Below are positions 43,149 through 53,392 of a stretch of 64,000 nucleotides of DNA, in pieces. Below the pieces are notes generated by a model that did no database searches, was not told the DNA's origin, and was given only the letters and a program-made list of their open reading frames with translations. The stretch spans positions 186,001-250,000 of the forward strand of contig JAPDRN010000014.1 in the NCBI GenBank assembly GCA_030247855.1, read 5' to 3'. A program made the translations under genes and the position numbers. Source of the DNA: Knufia peltigerae (taxonomy: Eukaryota > Ascomycota > Eurotiomycetes > Chaetothyriales > Trichomeriaceae). Every line of letters starts with the position of its first letter. The first letter of the stretch is position 1.

Positions 43149-43846
43149 TCACACGGCAATGTCAGCCCCGACGACATCCACCTCTTCAACGGGTGCACCC
43201 TTTTTCGCAGGTTGTCCAGACAATGCTGCATCTAGACTTCGGAATTGTTCGATTTCGTGGATTTTGTCTGAAACACACAGAAATAAATTTAAAAAAGGTC
43301 AGCCTTCGTCGTCATCAAAAAAAAAGAGAGGGGAAGCGCAGGTGTGTCGTTTTTGGGGCATGTACAAAACGTACCGTCGGTGACTGGGCTCGTCGAAAAG
43401 ATGGCCTTTTCCCGTTCCCCCAAACTAGGGTATATCCCTTCGTTGATCAACTGTTCGGCCAGGGCTCGTTTGTTGGTCCCGTCGGGGGAAGCTTTCCCTT
43501 GGGAGGCGAGTTCGGCTCGGGCCCTCTCCAGACACTCGTGGTAGTAGGAACTGTGGTTGATGTTGCACACCTGGTCCCACTGTTCGGACTTGTGGATCGG
43601 GCAAAAGTGGCGGCTGCACAAGAGGCACTGTTCGAGGTATTTCGTCGTGGGGCTGAAGTCACCCGGGTTCTGTTCGTCACAGAGGTAACAGGTCTTGACC
43701 AACACCGGTTTCTGGGGTCGCGAGGAGGACGTGGTGGGTTGGGGCGCCGCCGCAGCTGCGGAGGGTGAGGTCGCTGACCCTGGACCTGAAATTGTGGTGT
43801 TGGTTGCGTTGATGGTGATGATGGGTGGTGGTGGGATGGCGGACAT
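43149..43846 (-). CDS. Unrecognised Cys/His-rich, probably zinc-binding protein
   Basis: Exons 43375-43846 and 43149-43267, with a 107-bp intron (GTACGT..TTTCAG) in an Asp codon. The product is 196 residues; the second exon gives a clear end (DKIHEIEQFRSLDAALSG...DIAV). I start at 43846 because upstream codons are not conserved-looking. The N-terminal 50 residues are Pro/Ala/Ser/Thr-rich. Residues 53-105 hold a Cys/His array: C53, C56, C74, C77, C82, H85, C94, H98, H103, C105. This could bind two zinc ions in a cross-brace fold like RING or B-box. A helical tail (NKRALAEQLINEGIYPSLGEREKAIF) follows. I do not recognise the family. It may be a fungal-specific adaptor or an AN1/RING relative. 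Confidence 0.75.
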
Positions 43847-45249
43847 TGTTGCAAAAGGTATGGAGGTAAAGTAGTAGTAGACTCGAGGAAAAAAAAGGAG
43901 ATGGTGGTTCGAGGCCAAAAGCTGAGGGAGGTGAGAAGGACGAGGGACCGGTCAGGCTGAATTTGAACTGTGATGTTTTTGAGGTTGAGTATACGGAGTA
44001 CGAGTAATGTGGTGGTGGTGGTGGGGGGGGGTGGTGTATATCAAGTGGGAGATGTTTTTATAACGCTTCAATTTGGAAGATACGATACAAAAAGTCAAGG
44101 TCAGCTTGTGAGAAAGAAGAGGGAGGAGGGCGCTCCTCTTTATTTTAGTTGTTACGCCATCTGCATCCAGCTGAAGGGATCACACTTTTCTCAGAACATC
44201 GGATTCATCGATAGTGGGTTTGGGCTCTTACGGAGTATCCGAGTACTGTAGTAGGTCATAGATGGCATGGCATACTCCGTACCCTTTAGTTTCCTAAACT
44301 CCACAAGGGGGACCGACCGACCCTGCACTCCAGTACGGAAGTATCTCACCTTGTGTTACGAGTGTGGCTTGCCAAGTTGACATGGGTATCTTGGTGAGTC
44401 GTAACGCGCCTATGGATCTTCTTGGATTTTGACGTGGGTAGGCCGTGGTGTCTTCCCCAGACAGACATTGGTCGTTCGGGGTCCGAGAAATACTGTACAA
44501 AGTATAACACTCCAAGGCGTCCGGGGTTGTTGAACAATGCAAGGTAACATCAGTCTGCTCGTACTTACAGAGACCAGGAGATAACTCATTACGAGTATCC
44601 TTAAACCACAGATGCAGGCGGACAAAAAAAAGTCTTCAAACTGAGACAAGCGAAAGCTGATGATGATCAGGTACAGACACAACAATCGACATTCCGATGC
44701 ACACTGTACAATAGGAACAACCAAAAGATTGGCGACACGGGCTGGATCCTCGTTATGGGCCCCTCAGCATCACGGAGTGTCGGGGCGCCGACTGGCCGTT
44801 TTTAGAGGGGCTCGATGACGGCCTCTCTGGGCTTTCCAGGGACTCTAGGGCCCAGTTCTGTTCGTAGCCTTATGACGTCGTAGGCGTTGTGATCAGCAGG
44901 AAGAGCCCGCCGTCATGAACATGGCGGGTGCTCGAAGATACAATACAGTACGGAGTACAAACGAGGCTCTATCTTTTGTGGAGTAGCAACATGTACGGAG
45001 TATGCATATGGGCCTTCTGAGTGTGCTACTCGCAGGAAGGATTCGATTGTGGAAAGCCAGTTTCGTCATAAGGACTCCCGGTTCTAGTACACTTGGAAGT
45101 TGTTTCAGGTGAAGAAAAGCCCAGCCGGACAGATACGAGTACTGCCCTAGGAGGATCATTCAAGGTCGAGAGAAAGGAGACCAAAAGGAAGAACAGACAT
45201 TCCTTTTAGATCTTCTCACAGAAGGTAATAAAGGGAGAAACAACACCTT
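43847..45249. other. Intergenic region (1.4 kb) dense in the TACGGAGTA word
   Basis: It spans the promoter of the zinc-binding protein gene and the 3' flank of the arylesterase. It holds five exact TACGGAGTA/TACTCCGTA copies (43992, 44229, 44273, 44949, 44994), one TACGGAAGTA variant near 44334, and a G/T-rich run at about 44008-44035. No supported gene. Confidence 0.5.
43992..45002. repeat. Cluster of five exact TACGGAGTA words
   Basis: Copies start at 43992, 44229, 44273 (reverse orientation), 44949 and 44994. Neighbouring sequence differs except for short flanks such as GAGTACGAGTA, so these are not tandem repeats. The role is unknown. Confidence 0.65.
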
Positions 45250-46631
45250 TCACATGATCGTCAGCTTCACGAGTCCTGGGCATACGTACAACAGGATCGA
45301 TAACTCACCACTCATGAACAATGTTCCAGTCTTCGCATCATGAATGACGGTGGTCATACCAGGCAACTTCTCCCCTGCGCCGTCTTCGATGATCTTGTCG
45401 AGTTGATACTCATACTCATCTGGTAAATGTCGATTGAGTCGCCTTATGCGCCAGACCGTGGAGGGCGCAGTCGGCGCGTTCAACGGGTCGTTGAACGTTG
45501 CCAGTGACGCGAGACCCTTGGGCATCGTGGCGGCAAAAATGTCGCCATTCGCGTCTTCTGACAAGTTGTCGATGGGGTAGTCGAGGTGGATGTAGTGCAC
45601 CTGTGTCACTGATCCATCGGCGGCGGGTTTGAGCACGGTGATATCCCCCTTTGCAGCACTGGGGATGTACAACAACCCGTCACTGCCGAGATGGAGTCCG
45701 TTGGGAAACTTGAACCCGGATGCTACCTTCTTGCAATTGCCAGTCGCCGAACAGTACGAGACGTCGCCGGTCCCGAGAACAGGTGAGAGATGGTGGCGCT
45801 TTGCAGTGGTCAGCATTTCACATACAGCACGAGCCTTGTGTGTATGACTGTACTTACCCAGCCGACCTTGTGAGGACCATGGTCATTCGTGAAGAAGAAA
45901 CCACCATCCTTCGTCACGGCTATGTTGTTTGGTGTCGCAATTTGTGGATTGGCGTATGTCTTGACGTGTTGCATGGTCTCTGCACCTGGTTTGGTCGCGA
46001 ATACCTCGATTGTGGCATTGGCACCGACGACCTCTTGGTCTAGAAATTCGCCCGTGGTCGAATCCACAGAAGGACGGTCATTGACCAGCCACAGTTGCGC
46101 GTCCGAGTTATCTGTAGAGTGAATTCCCGTAATGCCCACGACATGGATACGTCCATCGCCATTGACCCCCGGGAACCCTGGAGTCTCGAGAACTCGATAA
46201 GTGTAGCCACCAGAAGTACTCGGGTTGTCAATCTCCATCGCAACAATGTGATCGTTCAATGCACGTGCAGATGCATTGAGGCGGTGGATACTGTTTTGCA
46301 AGAATGGTCAGCGTTTCAATCTACCACCAGCACGCAGGAAAAGAGGTAGAAGTAGAGAAAAAAACCCTCACTTGGGCATCCAATCTCTCCGGGCAGCCGA
46401 ATCCGAGCAGGCAAGATACAATGTCCTGGAATTCTCATCCAGCCACATATCTTCACATGCTTGGATGTTGGGATCTCCATGGATCCGATGACATTTGTAC
46501 GGGAATGAAGAGACGGGTAAGACTGTTCGACCTAGTCCTACGGTTCGGAACAGAATGTCCTTGAGGAGGAATTGGTACACGACCGCAGCCAGTGCGAGCA
46601 GGATCGAGAACCCTTGTAGTTTGGACGGCAT
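45250..46631 (-). CDS. Arylesterase/paraoxonase-like six-bladed beta-propeller protein
   Basis: Exons 46372-46631, 45858-46290 and 45250-45798 (introns of 81 and 59 bp) give 413 residues. An N-terminal hydrophobic helix (GFSILLALAAVVYQFLL) looks like a signal anchor. The propeller shows conserved Ca2+/active-site stretches: CEDMWLDENSRTLYLACSD, VGITGIHSTDN, NPQIATPNNIAVTKDGGFFFTNDHG and GFKFPNGLHLGSDGLLYIP. This layout matches fungal paraoxonase-like hydrolases of lactones and aryl esters, probably in the secretory route. The third exon is kept open to 45250. A possible 33-bp GTGAGT..CAG segment near its end is too short to be an intron and is read through. Confidence 0.87.
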
Positions 46632-47282
46632 CCTAAGGTGGGAAGGCTGTGATCGTGGTGGTGTATAGGGGCGGTTTTCACAAGTTGACTTTCGATCTCG
46701 ACCTTGTACTCCGTGAGTAGTCTTTCACCTCCCTCTGTCGATTTCAATTCGATCAGTTCTCGGCTATACGAGAGCTTCCCATGACTCGGACGCCTGAAAA
46801 GGTCGAAAATTTAATCAATGAAATGGACGATGGATCTTTTTGGCAGTTCTTCTACGACCTTGCACAACACTCCCCGGTCCACCAATTCACCACGTCCACA
46901 CCCCCCGCGAAAGTGGAGCGGAGCCGAGGATCATTTCGAGTACATCGGCCATGCGAGTCAGCTTGAGTATCGATATGTCCACTGCCACGCAATCAATTCA
47001 CACTAAGCTAGCAGAGTGAGATACACAATAAGCTCATGATCACCATCACAATCGGGGATCGTATGTAAAATATCCAGGCAGATATGACAAGAGCGGCTAT
47101 CGGCGTGGTGTCTGGGCCATTAGGAAATGCAAAATGTTGAAGGCTTTTAGATTCGAAACAATACTACGACAACTCTGAATTTCATAACTACCTATCTCAT
47201 CATCAAGTGTATCATATTCAACGGGCGTAGAATCTTCTCAAAGAAGGGTTGTTTCTGACTTTCAACTTGCTAAGCATTCATC
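46632..47282. other. Intergenic region, arylesterase promoter / aldolase 3' flank
   Basis: 651 bp. It contains a TACTCCGTG near-match at about 46707. Short frames here lack motifs. No RNA gene was seen. Confidence 0.45.
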
Positions 47283-48188
47283 TTACTGCAGATATTCGTC
47301 ACCACACTCCTTGGCCATGACATCAAACATGGGCTTCGCGCTGAACCATCCAGCTCGGGGAGTGCCGACGCTCTTGTACGTGTATTGAGCATCCTCTTCG
47401 TCGATCTTGATCGTCTCACCACCTCGTCCAGCGGCCGCGGCGTCGGCCATGAGTTGAGCGCGGCAACACTTCTCGAGACTGACGAACCAGAACACGGCAG
47501 CTTCAATCGTCTGTCCGCATGTCAACAGACCGTGGTTCTGCAGCAAGCACGCTTTCTTGGGACCGATGGCCTTTGCGATATTCTCGCCCTCCTCTTTCGC
47601 GAGCACAATGCCCTTGAATTGCCGGTAAACTGCGAGGTCGTTGTAGAACGCACAGCTGTCCTGTGTGATGATGTCGATGGGTCGGCCGAGAGCACAGAAA
47701 CTCCGGCCGTAAATGCTATGGCTGTGTGCGGCGCAGAGGACGTCTGGTCGGGCCTTGTGGATGGCGGCGTGGATCATGTACGCTGCGGTGTTGAGGAGGC
47801 GGCATGGTCCACCGTCAATGACCTTGCCTTCGTGGTCGACGAGGATCAGGTCGCTCTTTTTGATCTGGGAGAAGGCGACGCCGAATGGGTTCACCCAGAA
47901 CGTGTGAGGGTTGACAGGGTCACGCAACGTGATATGTCCTGCCACACCCTCGTCGTAGCCATATTTGCCGAAGATGCGGAAGGCCAGAGCAAGCCGGCCC
48001 TTGAGGTACTCTCGCTCTTCATACTTGTCGGTGAATCGCGGTGGGCTGGGGAACTTCTGAACATGGTTCATCGCGGGCTCTTCTGCCAATCCAGGCTCAT
48101 TGGGTGCGGTGCCTGCGGGCTGGCTATCGGGCTTGTCGAAGCCCACGGCGGGCACCGTTGTGGTCTCGGTGGCAGTGGGGGGTGCCAT
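47283..48188 (-). CDS. Class II aldolase/adducin-head protein
   Basis: Single exon, 301 residues. After an acidic, Pro/Thr-rich N-tail (about 45 residues) comes the aldolase II fold: LALAFRIFGKYGYDEGVAGHITLRDP, FWVNPFGVAFSQIKKSDLILVDHEG, and the zinc ligands in CAAHSHSIYGRSF and LQNHGLLTCG. Family members include L-fuculose-phosphate aldolase, ribulose-phosphate epimerase and adducin heads. Fungal members of this length are common and mostly uncharacterised, so the substrate is open. The two conserved His in HSH and the third in QNHG fit a metal-dependent aldolase (seen). The gene is divergent from the helicase gene. Confidence 0.88.
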   Translation of the reverse strand: MAPPTATETTTVPAVGFDKPDSQPAGTAPNEPGLAEEPAMNHVQKFPSPPRFTDKYEEREYLKGRLALAFRIFGKYGYDEGVAGHITLRDPVNPHTFWVNPFGVAFSQIKKSDLILVDHEGKVIDGGPCRLLNTAAYMIHAAIHKARPDVLCAAHSHSIYGRSFCALGRPIDIITQDSCAFYNDLAVYRQFKGIVLAKEEGENIAKAIGPKKACLLQNHGLLTCGQTIEAAVFWFVSLEKCCRAQLMADAAAAGRGGETIKIDEEDAQYTYKSVGTPRAGWFSAKPMFDVMAKECGDEYLQ

Positions 48189-49463
48189 GGCTCGCGATAC
48201 TATATAGGTGACAGTAGACTGGTGGTAAAGAGTGTGCGAGACGCGAGTAGATTAGAAAATTTTGATACGAGATCTGTCTCTGATAGAGAAACACTGAGTA
48301 TTCGTACCCTCGGATATATATGATAGCGAGGGCACGGGTAATACCCGTGGTAATACACGAGGGAGGGGGAAAGGGCAAGTGGCAACATAGAAATCGCGGA
48401 AGTGAAAAGTATTCCCCACAACCCGCGTGCGTCTCTGGCCTCAAATTGCGCCGTGTCCAATGTTCAAGACCCTGATGCCGATGTCGCAAAACTCTCTACA
48501 CCTCGATTGACTGGCCAGATCGCGAGGGTCTGACTAGCGGCGTGAACTACGGGGAGTAGCCAACGGCCAATGTTGAACGCTGAATTGTCATTCTTCCCGA
48601 ACAGAGTCTTGTATCCCGAAGCACAAAATATACATCTAGCTGCGACAATGATGATCATAGGTCACGATCCTTTGCCGCATAACCGACCCAGCATCAGACA
48701 GGCCCAAAGGACACTCGTAGACATCGGGATGATAGCCTTCTCGCGATTGCGATAGCATATCTTGTCGGCTATCTGCGGAGCATCAGTGCCATTTTGAGCA
48801 TCAGTACGAGTGCTGATGTCCTTCTCGACCTAGGTTCATTGCTCTCCGGCGTCAGTAGACTGGCCACTGCGGCGGTTTTAACACGTTCTCGAGACCCTTT
48901 TGTCCAGGCCATTTCTGAGACTCACAATCGATGTTGAGAATTGAGCAGTAATTTCCTGCCAGCATCTATGGCGATGACTTTTTCACGCATGGGAATGTTG
49001 CAGTGGCTGAGAATACTCTTGTCTTGATGATATGAGACTCATGCTATCAGCAACAGTATACACGGAGTACTGCCATACGCTCTACTCCGTGCTTGTATAC
49101 CTCATGTACCTCCTGCCTACTCTTTTTTCACGGGGTAGGAGTGCTTACTAAGATCTTAAAGCACGTGATCGTGTTTCCCTCCTTTCGTTATCTTATCAGC
49201 CACAAGAAGCTAGCTTGGGACATCTCCAATGTCATTGGCTACGGGACCATGGCACGGTTTCCCTTTTCTCTTCCGGCTCGTGAACTTTTTGTCGCCGAAA
49301 TTTTGGAATCGCGATAGCGTTGAAAGGAATCCCTTAATTCTCTTGCCTGATTCAATTCTTTTGTATTGTCCTCACATTCATTACATTCATCGTTTCTTTT
49401 ACTTGTCTCGGATCTCCTATCACCTCTTCCGCACTCTCCTCCATTTGCTCCTTCGTCGGCAAC
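48189..49463. other. Divergent intergenic region with an inverted-repeat element
   Basis: 1.27 kb between the aldolase and helicase start codons. It holds the imperfect inverted repeat at 49056-49100 (separate entry) and a CATTCATTACATTCAT run near the helicase start. No supported gene. Confidence 0.45.
49056..49100. repeat. Imperfect inverted repeat with CACGGAGTA arms
   Basis: The left arm GTATACACGGAGTA (49056-49069) pairs with the right arm TACTCCGTGCTTGTATAC (49083-49100). Both nine-base inner parts are exact reverse complements, and the outer GTATAC ends pair after a small bulge. The loop is 13 bp. The core differs by one base from the TACGGAGTA word elsewhere in the window. Confidence 0.7.
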
Positions 49464-51458
49464 ATGTACGGCGCTGCCCGACAGGGCCGTTTCGCCTTCA
49501 GAGCACTCCGTTCCCTCCAATCGACCTATACCTCCTCTACCCTTTCCCGATTATCACCTTCCTCCTGCAGGACGATACCCTTCAGATCTACTCGCATCAG
49601 TCAGTTCTCGTCAATCTCACAATATCGCCAACATGCCGTTGCCGCAGATATGGGCGCCGAGGACGTCTCGGACGTCCAACGTGAATATGCCACTTTTTCA
49701 GAGCTGGGGGAGGTAGGCATTGTGGACCAAAGGATTGTAGACAATCTTGTCGTCAAGAGAGGCATCGACGAAATGACCGAAGTCCAGCGAATGACTATCA
49801 ATGAGTGTTTAGACGGTGCCGATGTTGTTGCTCAGGCTCGGACTGGTACTGGAAAGACTTTGGCATTTTTGACACCAATTGTGCAGCGCATACTGAAAGA
49901 CCCCTCTTTAGAGGGCAGACGTCCCAATATTGGCGATACCAGGGCCTTGATCATCTCCCCGACTCGAGAACTCGCGGAGCAGATTGCTGCAGAAGCCCGC
50001 AAGCTCGTCTACGGAACAAGAGTTCAAGTCCAGACTGCTGTAGGTGGTACTCAGAAACAGTATCACCTTAAGCTCATGCAGCGTATGGGTTGTCATATCC
50101 TGGTTGGCACGCCTGGCCGAATCAATGATCTCTTATCCGATCGCTACAGCGGACTCAAGCTTGACAACATTGAGACGTTTGTTCTGGACGAGGCTGATCG
50201 ACTCTTGACTATCGGATTTTCAGAGGCAATCGCAGAAATCCAGACATACATGCCTCCTCTCGAAACAAAGGACCGCCAGACCCTCATGTTCTCAGCCACC
50301 ATGCCCAAGTCCGTGGTGGGTTTGGTGAGACAGACAATGAAGCCAGACTTCAAATTCGTCAGAACCGTCGACCCGAACGAGTCTGCTACGCACGAAACAG
50401 TACCACAAAAAGTTGTTTACTTGCCGGCTCTGCAGAACCAAATCCCATCAGTCACCGAAATCGCCTACAAAGCCATTCAAGCACACAAACAAGACCCTCA
50501 TAACAATAAACCCTTCAAAGCCATGATCTTCTATAGCTCGGTTAATGAAGTGAGACTGGCTTATGAGATCCTGAAAAATCTTGGTGACCGCGGCCAGAGA
50601 GGAGGATTCTTCGCCCCACATCCCCTATCACCGTGCAAAGTGCTCGAGATCTCGTCTCAGCTGACTCAAAGCCAGCGTGAGAGAAACACTCAGGAATTCC
50701 GCAACTCGACCAGTGCTATCCTGGTGGCCTCTGATGTTGCAGCTAGAGGTATGGACTTCCCAGATGTTACGCATGTTATTCAAGTCGGTTTACCCAGAAG
50801 TACTGAGGATTACATCCATCGACTGGGTCGAACTGGACGTGCTGGCAAGTCTGGACAGGGTTGGTTGATCTTGCAAGATGACGAACGTTACGAGTTCAGA
50901 TCGCTGATGCGCGACATTCACGCACACAACATCAGCGAAGATGAGAATCTGGAGACAAGCAAGCTAGACATGACCCAGCCTTCACAACTGTCAGTGGATG
51001 CTGGCAAGATCATGCAATTTGTTGAGACAGGAGTCAAGTCTACTTCGATGATCGACAAAGCCAAGGCGTACTTGACTATCATGGGGGGTTTGGTTCAAAG
51101 CCAGGCCAGCAGGAGCAAGCAAGCCATTGTGGACATGGCCAACGACCTTGCCAAATATGGTTGGGGTCTTGAGACTCCACCTCGAGTCTCTAGTCATTGG
51201 GTTGCTAAGATGGGTTTCCAATCTACCAACGGTCTGAATATAACTGCAGATATGGATCGCGACCCCAGACAGATGAGGGGAGGAGACCGGAGATCAAGGG
51301 GTCGGTATGATCAGGACGACCCATTTGGTTCAGGTGGAGGTAAGGGCGTCTTCCGAGGCGGCAATTCAGAAGGCGGTTTTGAGAACCGACGATCTAATGG
51401 CGGCTTTGGGGATCGAAGGTCTGGTGGAGGCTACAACGATCGACGCTCTCGCTACTAA
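49464..51458 (+). CDS. MSS116: Mitochondrial DEAD-box RNA helicase, Mss116 type
   Basis: Single exon, 664 residues. The basic, Ser/Arg-rich N-terminus (MYGAARQGRFAFRALRSLQS) resembles a mitochondrial targeting signal. Motifs in order: Q-motif region (MTEVQRMTINECLDGADVV), ARTGTGKT (Walker A), PTRELAEQ (Ia), GTPGR (Ib), DEAD (VLDEADRLL), SAT (FSATMPK), then ASDVAARGMD and HRLGRTGRAGK (motifs V and VI). The C-terminus has basic RG/RGG-like repeats (GGDRRSRGRYDQDDPFGSGGG). In yeast Mss116 is an RNA chaperone that helps group I/II intron splicing and mitochondrial translation. A frame of this size and order supports that assignment. The regulatory C-tail is richer in RGG than in most homologues I know. 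Confidence 0.92.
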   Translation: MYGAARQGRFAFRALRSLQSTYTSSTLSRLSPSSCRTIPFRSTRISQFSSISQYRQHAVAADMGAEDVSDVQREYATFSELGEVGIVDQRIVDNLVVKRGIDEMTEVQRMTINECLDGADVVAQARTGTGKTLAFLTPIVQRILKDPSLEGRRPNIGDTRALIISPTRELAEQIAAEARKLVYGTRVQVQTAVGGTQKQYHLKLMQRMGCHILVGTPGRINDLLSDRYSGLKLDNIETFVLDEADRLLTIGFSEAIAEIQTYMPPLETKDRQTLMFSATMPKSVVGLVRQTMKPDFKFVRTVDPNESATHETVPQKVVYLPALQNQIPSVTEIAYKAIQAHKQDPHNNKPFKAMIFYSSVNEVRLAYEILKNLGDRGQRGGFFAPHPLSPCKVLEISSQLTQSQRERNTQEFRNSTSAILVASDVAARGMDFPDVTHVIQVGLPRSTEDYIHRLGRTGRAGKSGQGWLILQDDERYEFRSLMRDIHAHNISEDENLETSKLDMTQPSQLSVDAGKIMQFVETGVKSTSMIDKAKAYLTIMGGLVQSQASRSKQAIVDMANDLAKYGWGLETPPRVSSHWVAKMGFQSTNGLNITADMDRDPRQMRGGDRRSRGRYDQDDPFGSGGGKGVFRGGNSEGGFENRRSNGGFGDRRSGGGYNDRRSRY

Positions 51459-52583
51459 ACAGATTCATCCGAATCAAGAGTTCCATGAGGGTGTTTAGGG
51501 TCGGTTGTTGGAGCCTACCGACTATGCTATGCACGGTCATTCGCGGCAGTGCGCCATGCATGCTCCAAATCTTGATCTCTGAGATCCTCAGGCAAGGGAG
51601 ACGTTCGATGGTACAAGCCTTTCAGCAGCATTCTCCATTCAGAACAATTCTACCTCTGAAGCCACACTTCGTCTCCAGCACAAGCAGGGATCTCGAACCA
51701 TGAGGCCACCCTTTCTATCATTCACAACAGCTGTATTAACAACTCCAGCCTTGCCATGTCGCTACGATCCGGACTGATCTCCCTACCATACATATGATGA
51801 GAGAGCGACCAACTCACCTTTCAACCTTTCGATTCCCATCTCTGGCGCTATGCGAGCATTGTGTCGGAGAAAACGAAAGTCAAATGTGCATGTAGAATTC
51901 TTTTAATGTGTGTATATCAGAGCGGTATATTTGTGTTATGCGAGGAATACTTCTTCTCGATTGTTTGCATACAAGATGGTGCAGGGATGAGGCATTAACT
52001 CGGCGGGTGTTGAAGGGCGTACGATGGAAAACATTCGTTGTGTGTGTGTATTTGCTACGAACAATACCTTGGGTTGGGAAAAAGGACGAAGGGGAAAACA
52101 GGATAGAAACCATCTCCTCTAATGCTACACAACTACTCTTCTATACTATCGGATTCTTTACTCGGACATTGTCAGTGCAAACTCTTAGACGGATTTAACT
52201 TGAGGTACGCACGTTGAGGCTAGCTCATCCAAGGCATGTTTTGTTTGTTTTCGAATGCGCAGCACGGCAGAGTAGTAAAGGGGTTGCTTCACACAGAAAG
52301 GAACGACGCGAAAGAAAAAAGAAAGAGGGAATCGAGGTGCATGCAAGTAGTTTGAAATGAGTTATCATTGATCTCTTTATTTGGGGGTTTTCTCGTTCCC
52401 CAAGCCGAGGGCGTTTTGTAAGATATTATTGACATCAATAGACGTGTGTCGGCAAAGGTTTTTTTGGGGGATTTTTTTCTTAAAAAAGAGCTCAATGACC
52501 GACGGTCGGACTCATTTGACCACTTTCGCATCCCTCTCTCGACTTTGGTCTTTGCCCCTCTGAGCTGTTGTTTTTCTTCTCTC
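51459..52583. other. Gap between convergent genes (1.1 kb)
   Basis: 3' flanks of the helicase and the BLI-3-like gene. No supported gene or repeat. T-rich runs are near 52460-52480. Confidence 0.45.
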
Positions 52584-53392
52584 TTAAGGATGTGAAGACC
52601 TCCACTGTTGGATCTCCTGCTCGTTGATCTCACGGAGGGCGTTGACCTGGGCGGCCTCACCCGTGATGGCGCCCTTGACCATCTCGACCCCCCTGCCGAT
52701 GAAGGTGCCCTGGGACACGGCGTAGGTGGCGGTGACGGCCTTCACCTTGATGATGCCGATGCGTGGGTCGTTCTCGCTGCCGTCGTGGGTGCTGTCCCCC
52801 AGGTCACCCACCCAGGTCTTGAGGGTCGGGGTGTAGTACTTCCTGACCACGTCCCGGTCGGAGATGACGGTGGCGGTGCCGGAGACGCTGGCCCAGCTGC
52901 CGTTGGCCGAACAGAAGGAGATGTTGATGTGGGAGTCGGATTCGAGGTCGTGGGTCTTGCCGGACTCGGTGTTTGTGTGGAAGAGGAGGTCGACTCCGCC
53001 GGATTCCTAAAAAACCAAAACAACAAAACGAGACATGTCAGTCACCGCTTCACATTGTGTGTGTGGACATGTGTCGTGTGTGAGTGAACGTTTTGTGGTG
53101 AGAAGAGGCCAAAAACAAAAACAAAAAACAAAAATGGGTTGAATGTATACCTGCGCCGCCAAAGCCATGCATCTGGACACGAGGAGACCACTCTCGGCGA
53201 TACGGGTCGTCATCATTCCAAATTTTTGGTACTGGACGAAGTTGTTCAGTTCCTCGATCTTGGTCTCGACACCGGGTTCATCCTTGTTCTTCGCCTTGTA
53301 TCTGTTTTGATGGTTAACTGTGCAAGCTCTCTTTGGTGTGGTGAACTGAAACAGTCTGGGACATACGGGTCAGCAGGTTGTCCGGAAGCCAT
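52584..53392 (-). CDS. bli-3: BLI-3-like pyridoxamine-5'-phosphate-oxidase-fold protein
   Basis: Exons 53367-53392, 53151-53301 and 52584-53006 (introns of 65 and 144 bp) give 199 residues. The fold signatures are: EELNNFVQYQKFGMMTTRIAES, VSRCMALAAQESGGVDLLFHTNTESGKTHDLESD, ISFCSANGSWASVSGTATV, LKTWVGDLGDSTHDGSENDP and IGIIKVKAVTATYAV. This matches the flavin-reductase/PNPOx-like split-barrel proteins that include Neurospora blue-light-induced BLI-3 and the bacterial general stress protein 26. FMN or F420-like cofactor binding is expected, but the reaction is not known. The 26-bp first exon (MASGQPADP) is short, a feature seen in this family. No light-response box was recognised upstream. Confidence 0.87.

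Noticed and set aside
43123..43768. 214-codon plus-strand frame opposite the zinc-binding protein
   Set aside because: Antisense shadow across both exons and the intron; no motif.
45250..45320. 33-bp GTGAGT..CAG segment at the end of the arylesterase gene as an intron
   Set aside because: Too short for splicing; the unspliced frame gives a family-like ending (MSGELSILLYVCPG).
47385..48323. 312-codon plus-strand frame opposite the class II aldolase
   Set aside because: Antisense shadow of a clear enzyme gene; Val/Asp/Glu-rich composition typical of reversed codon bias.
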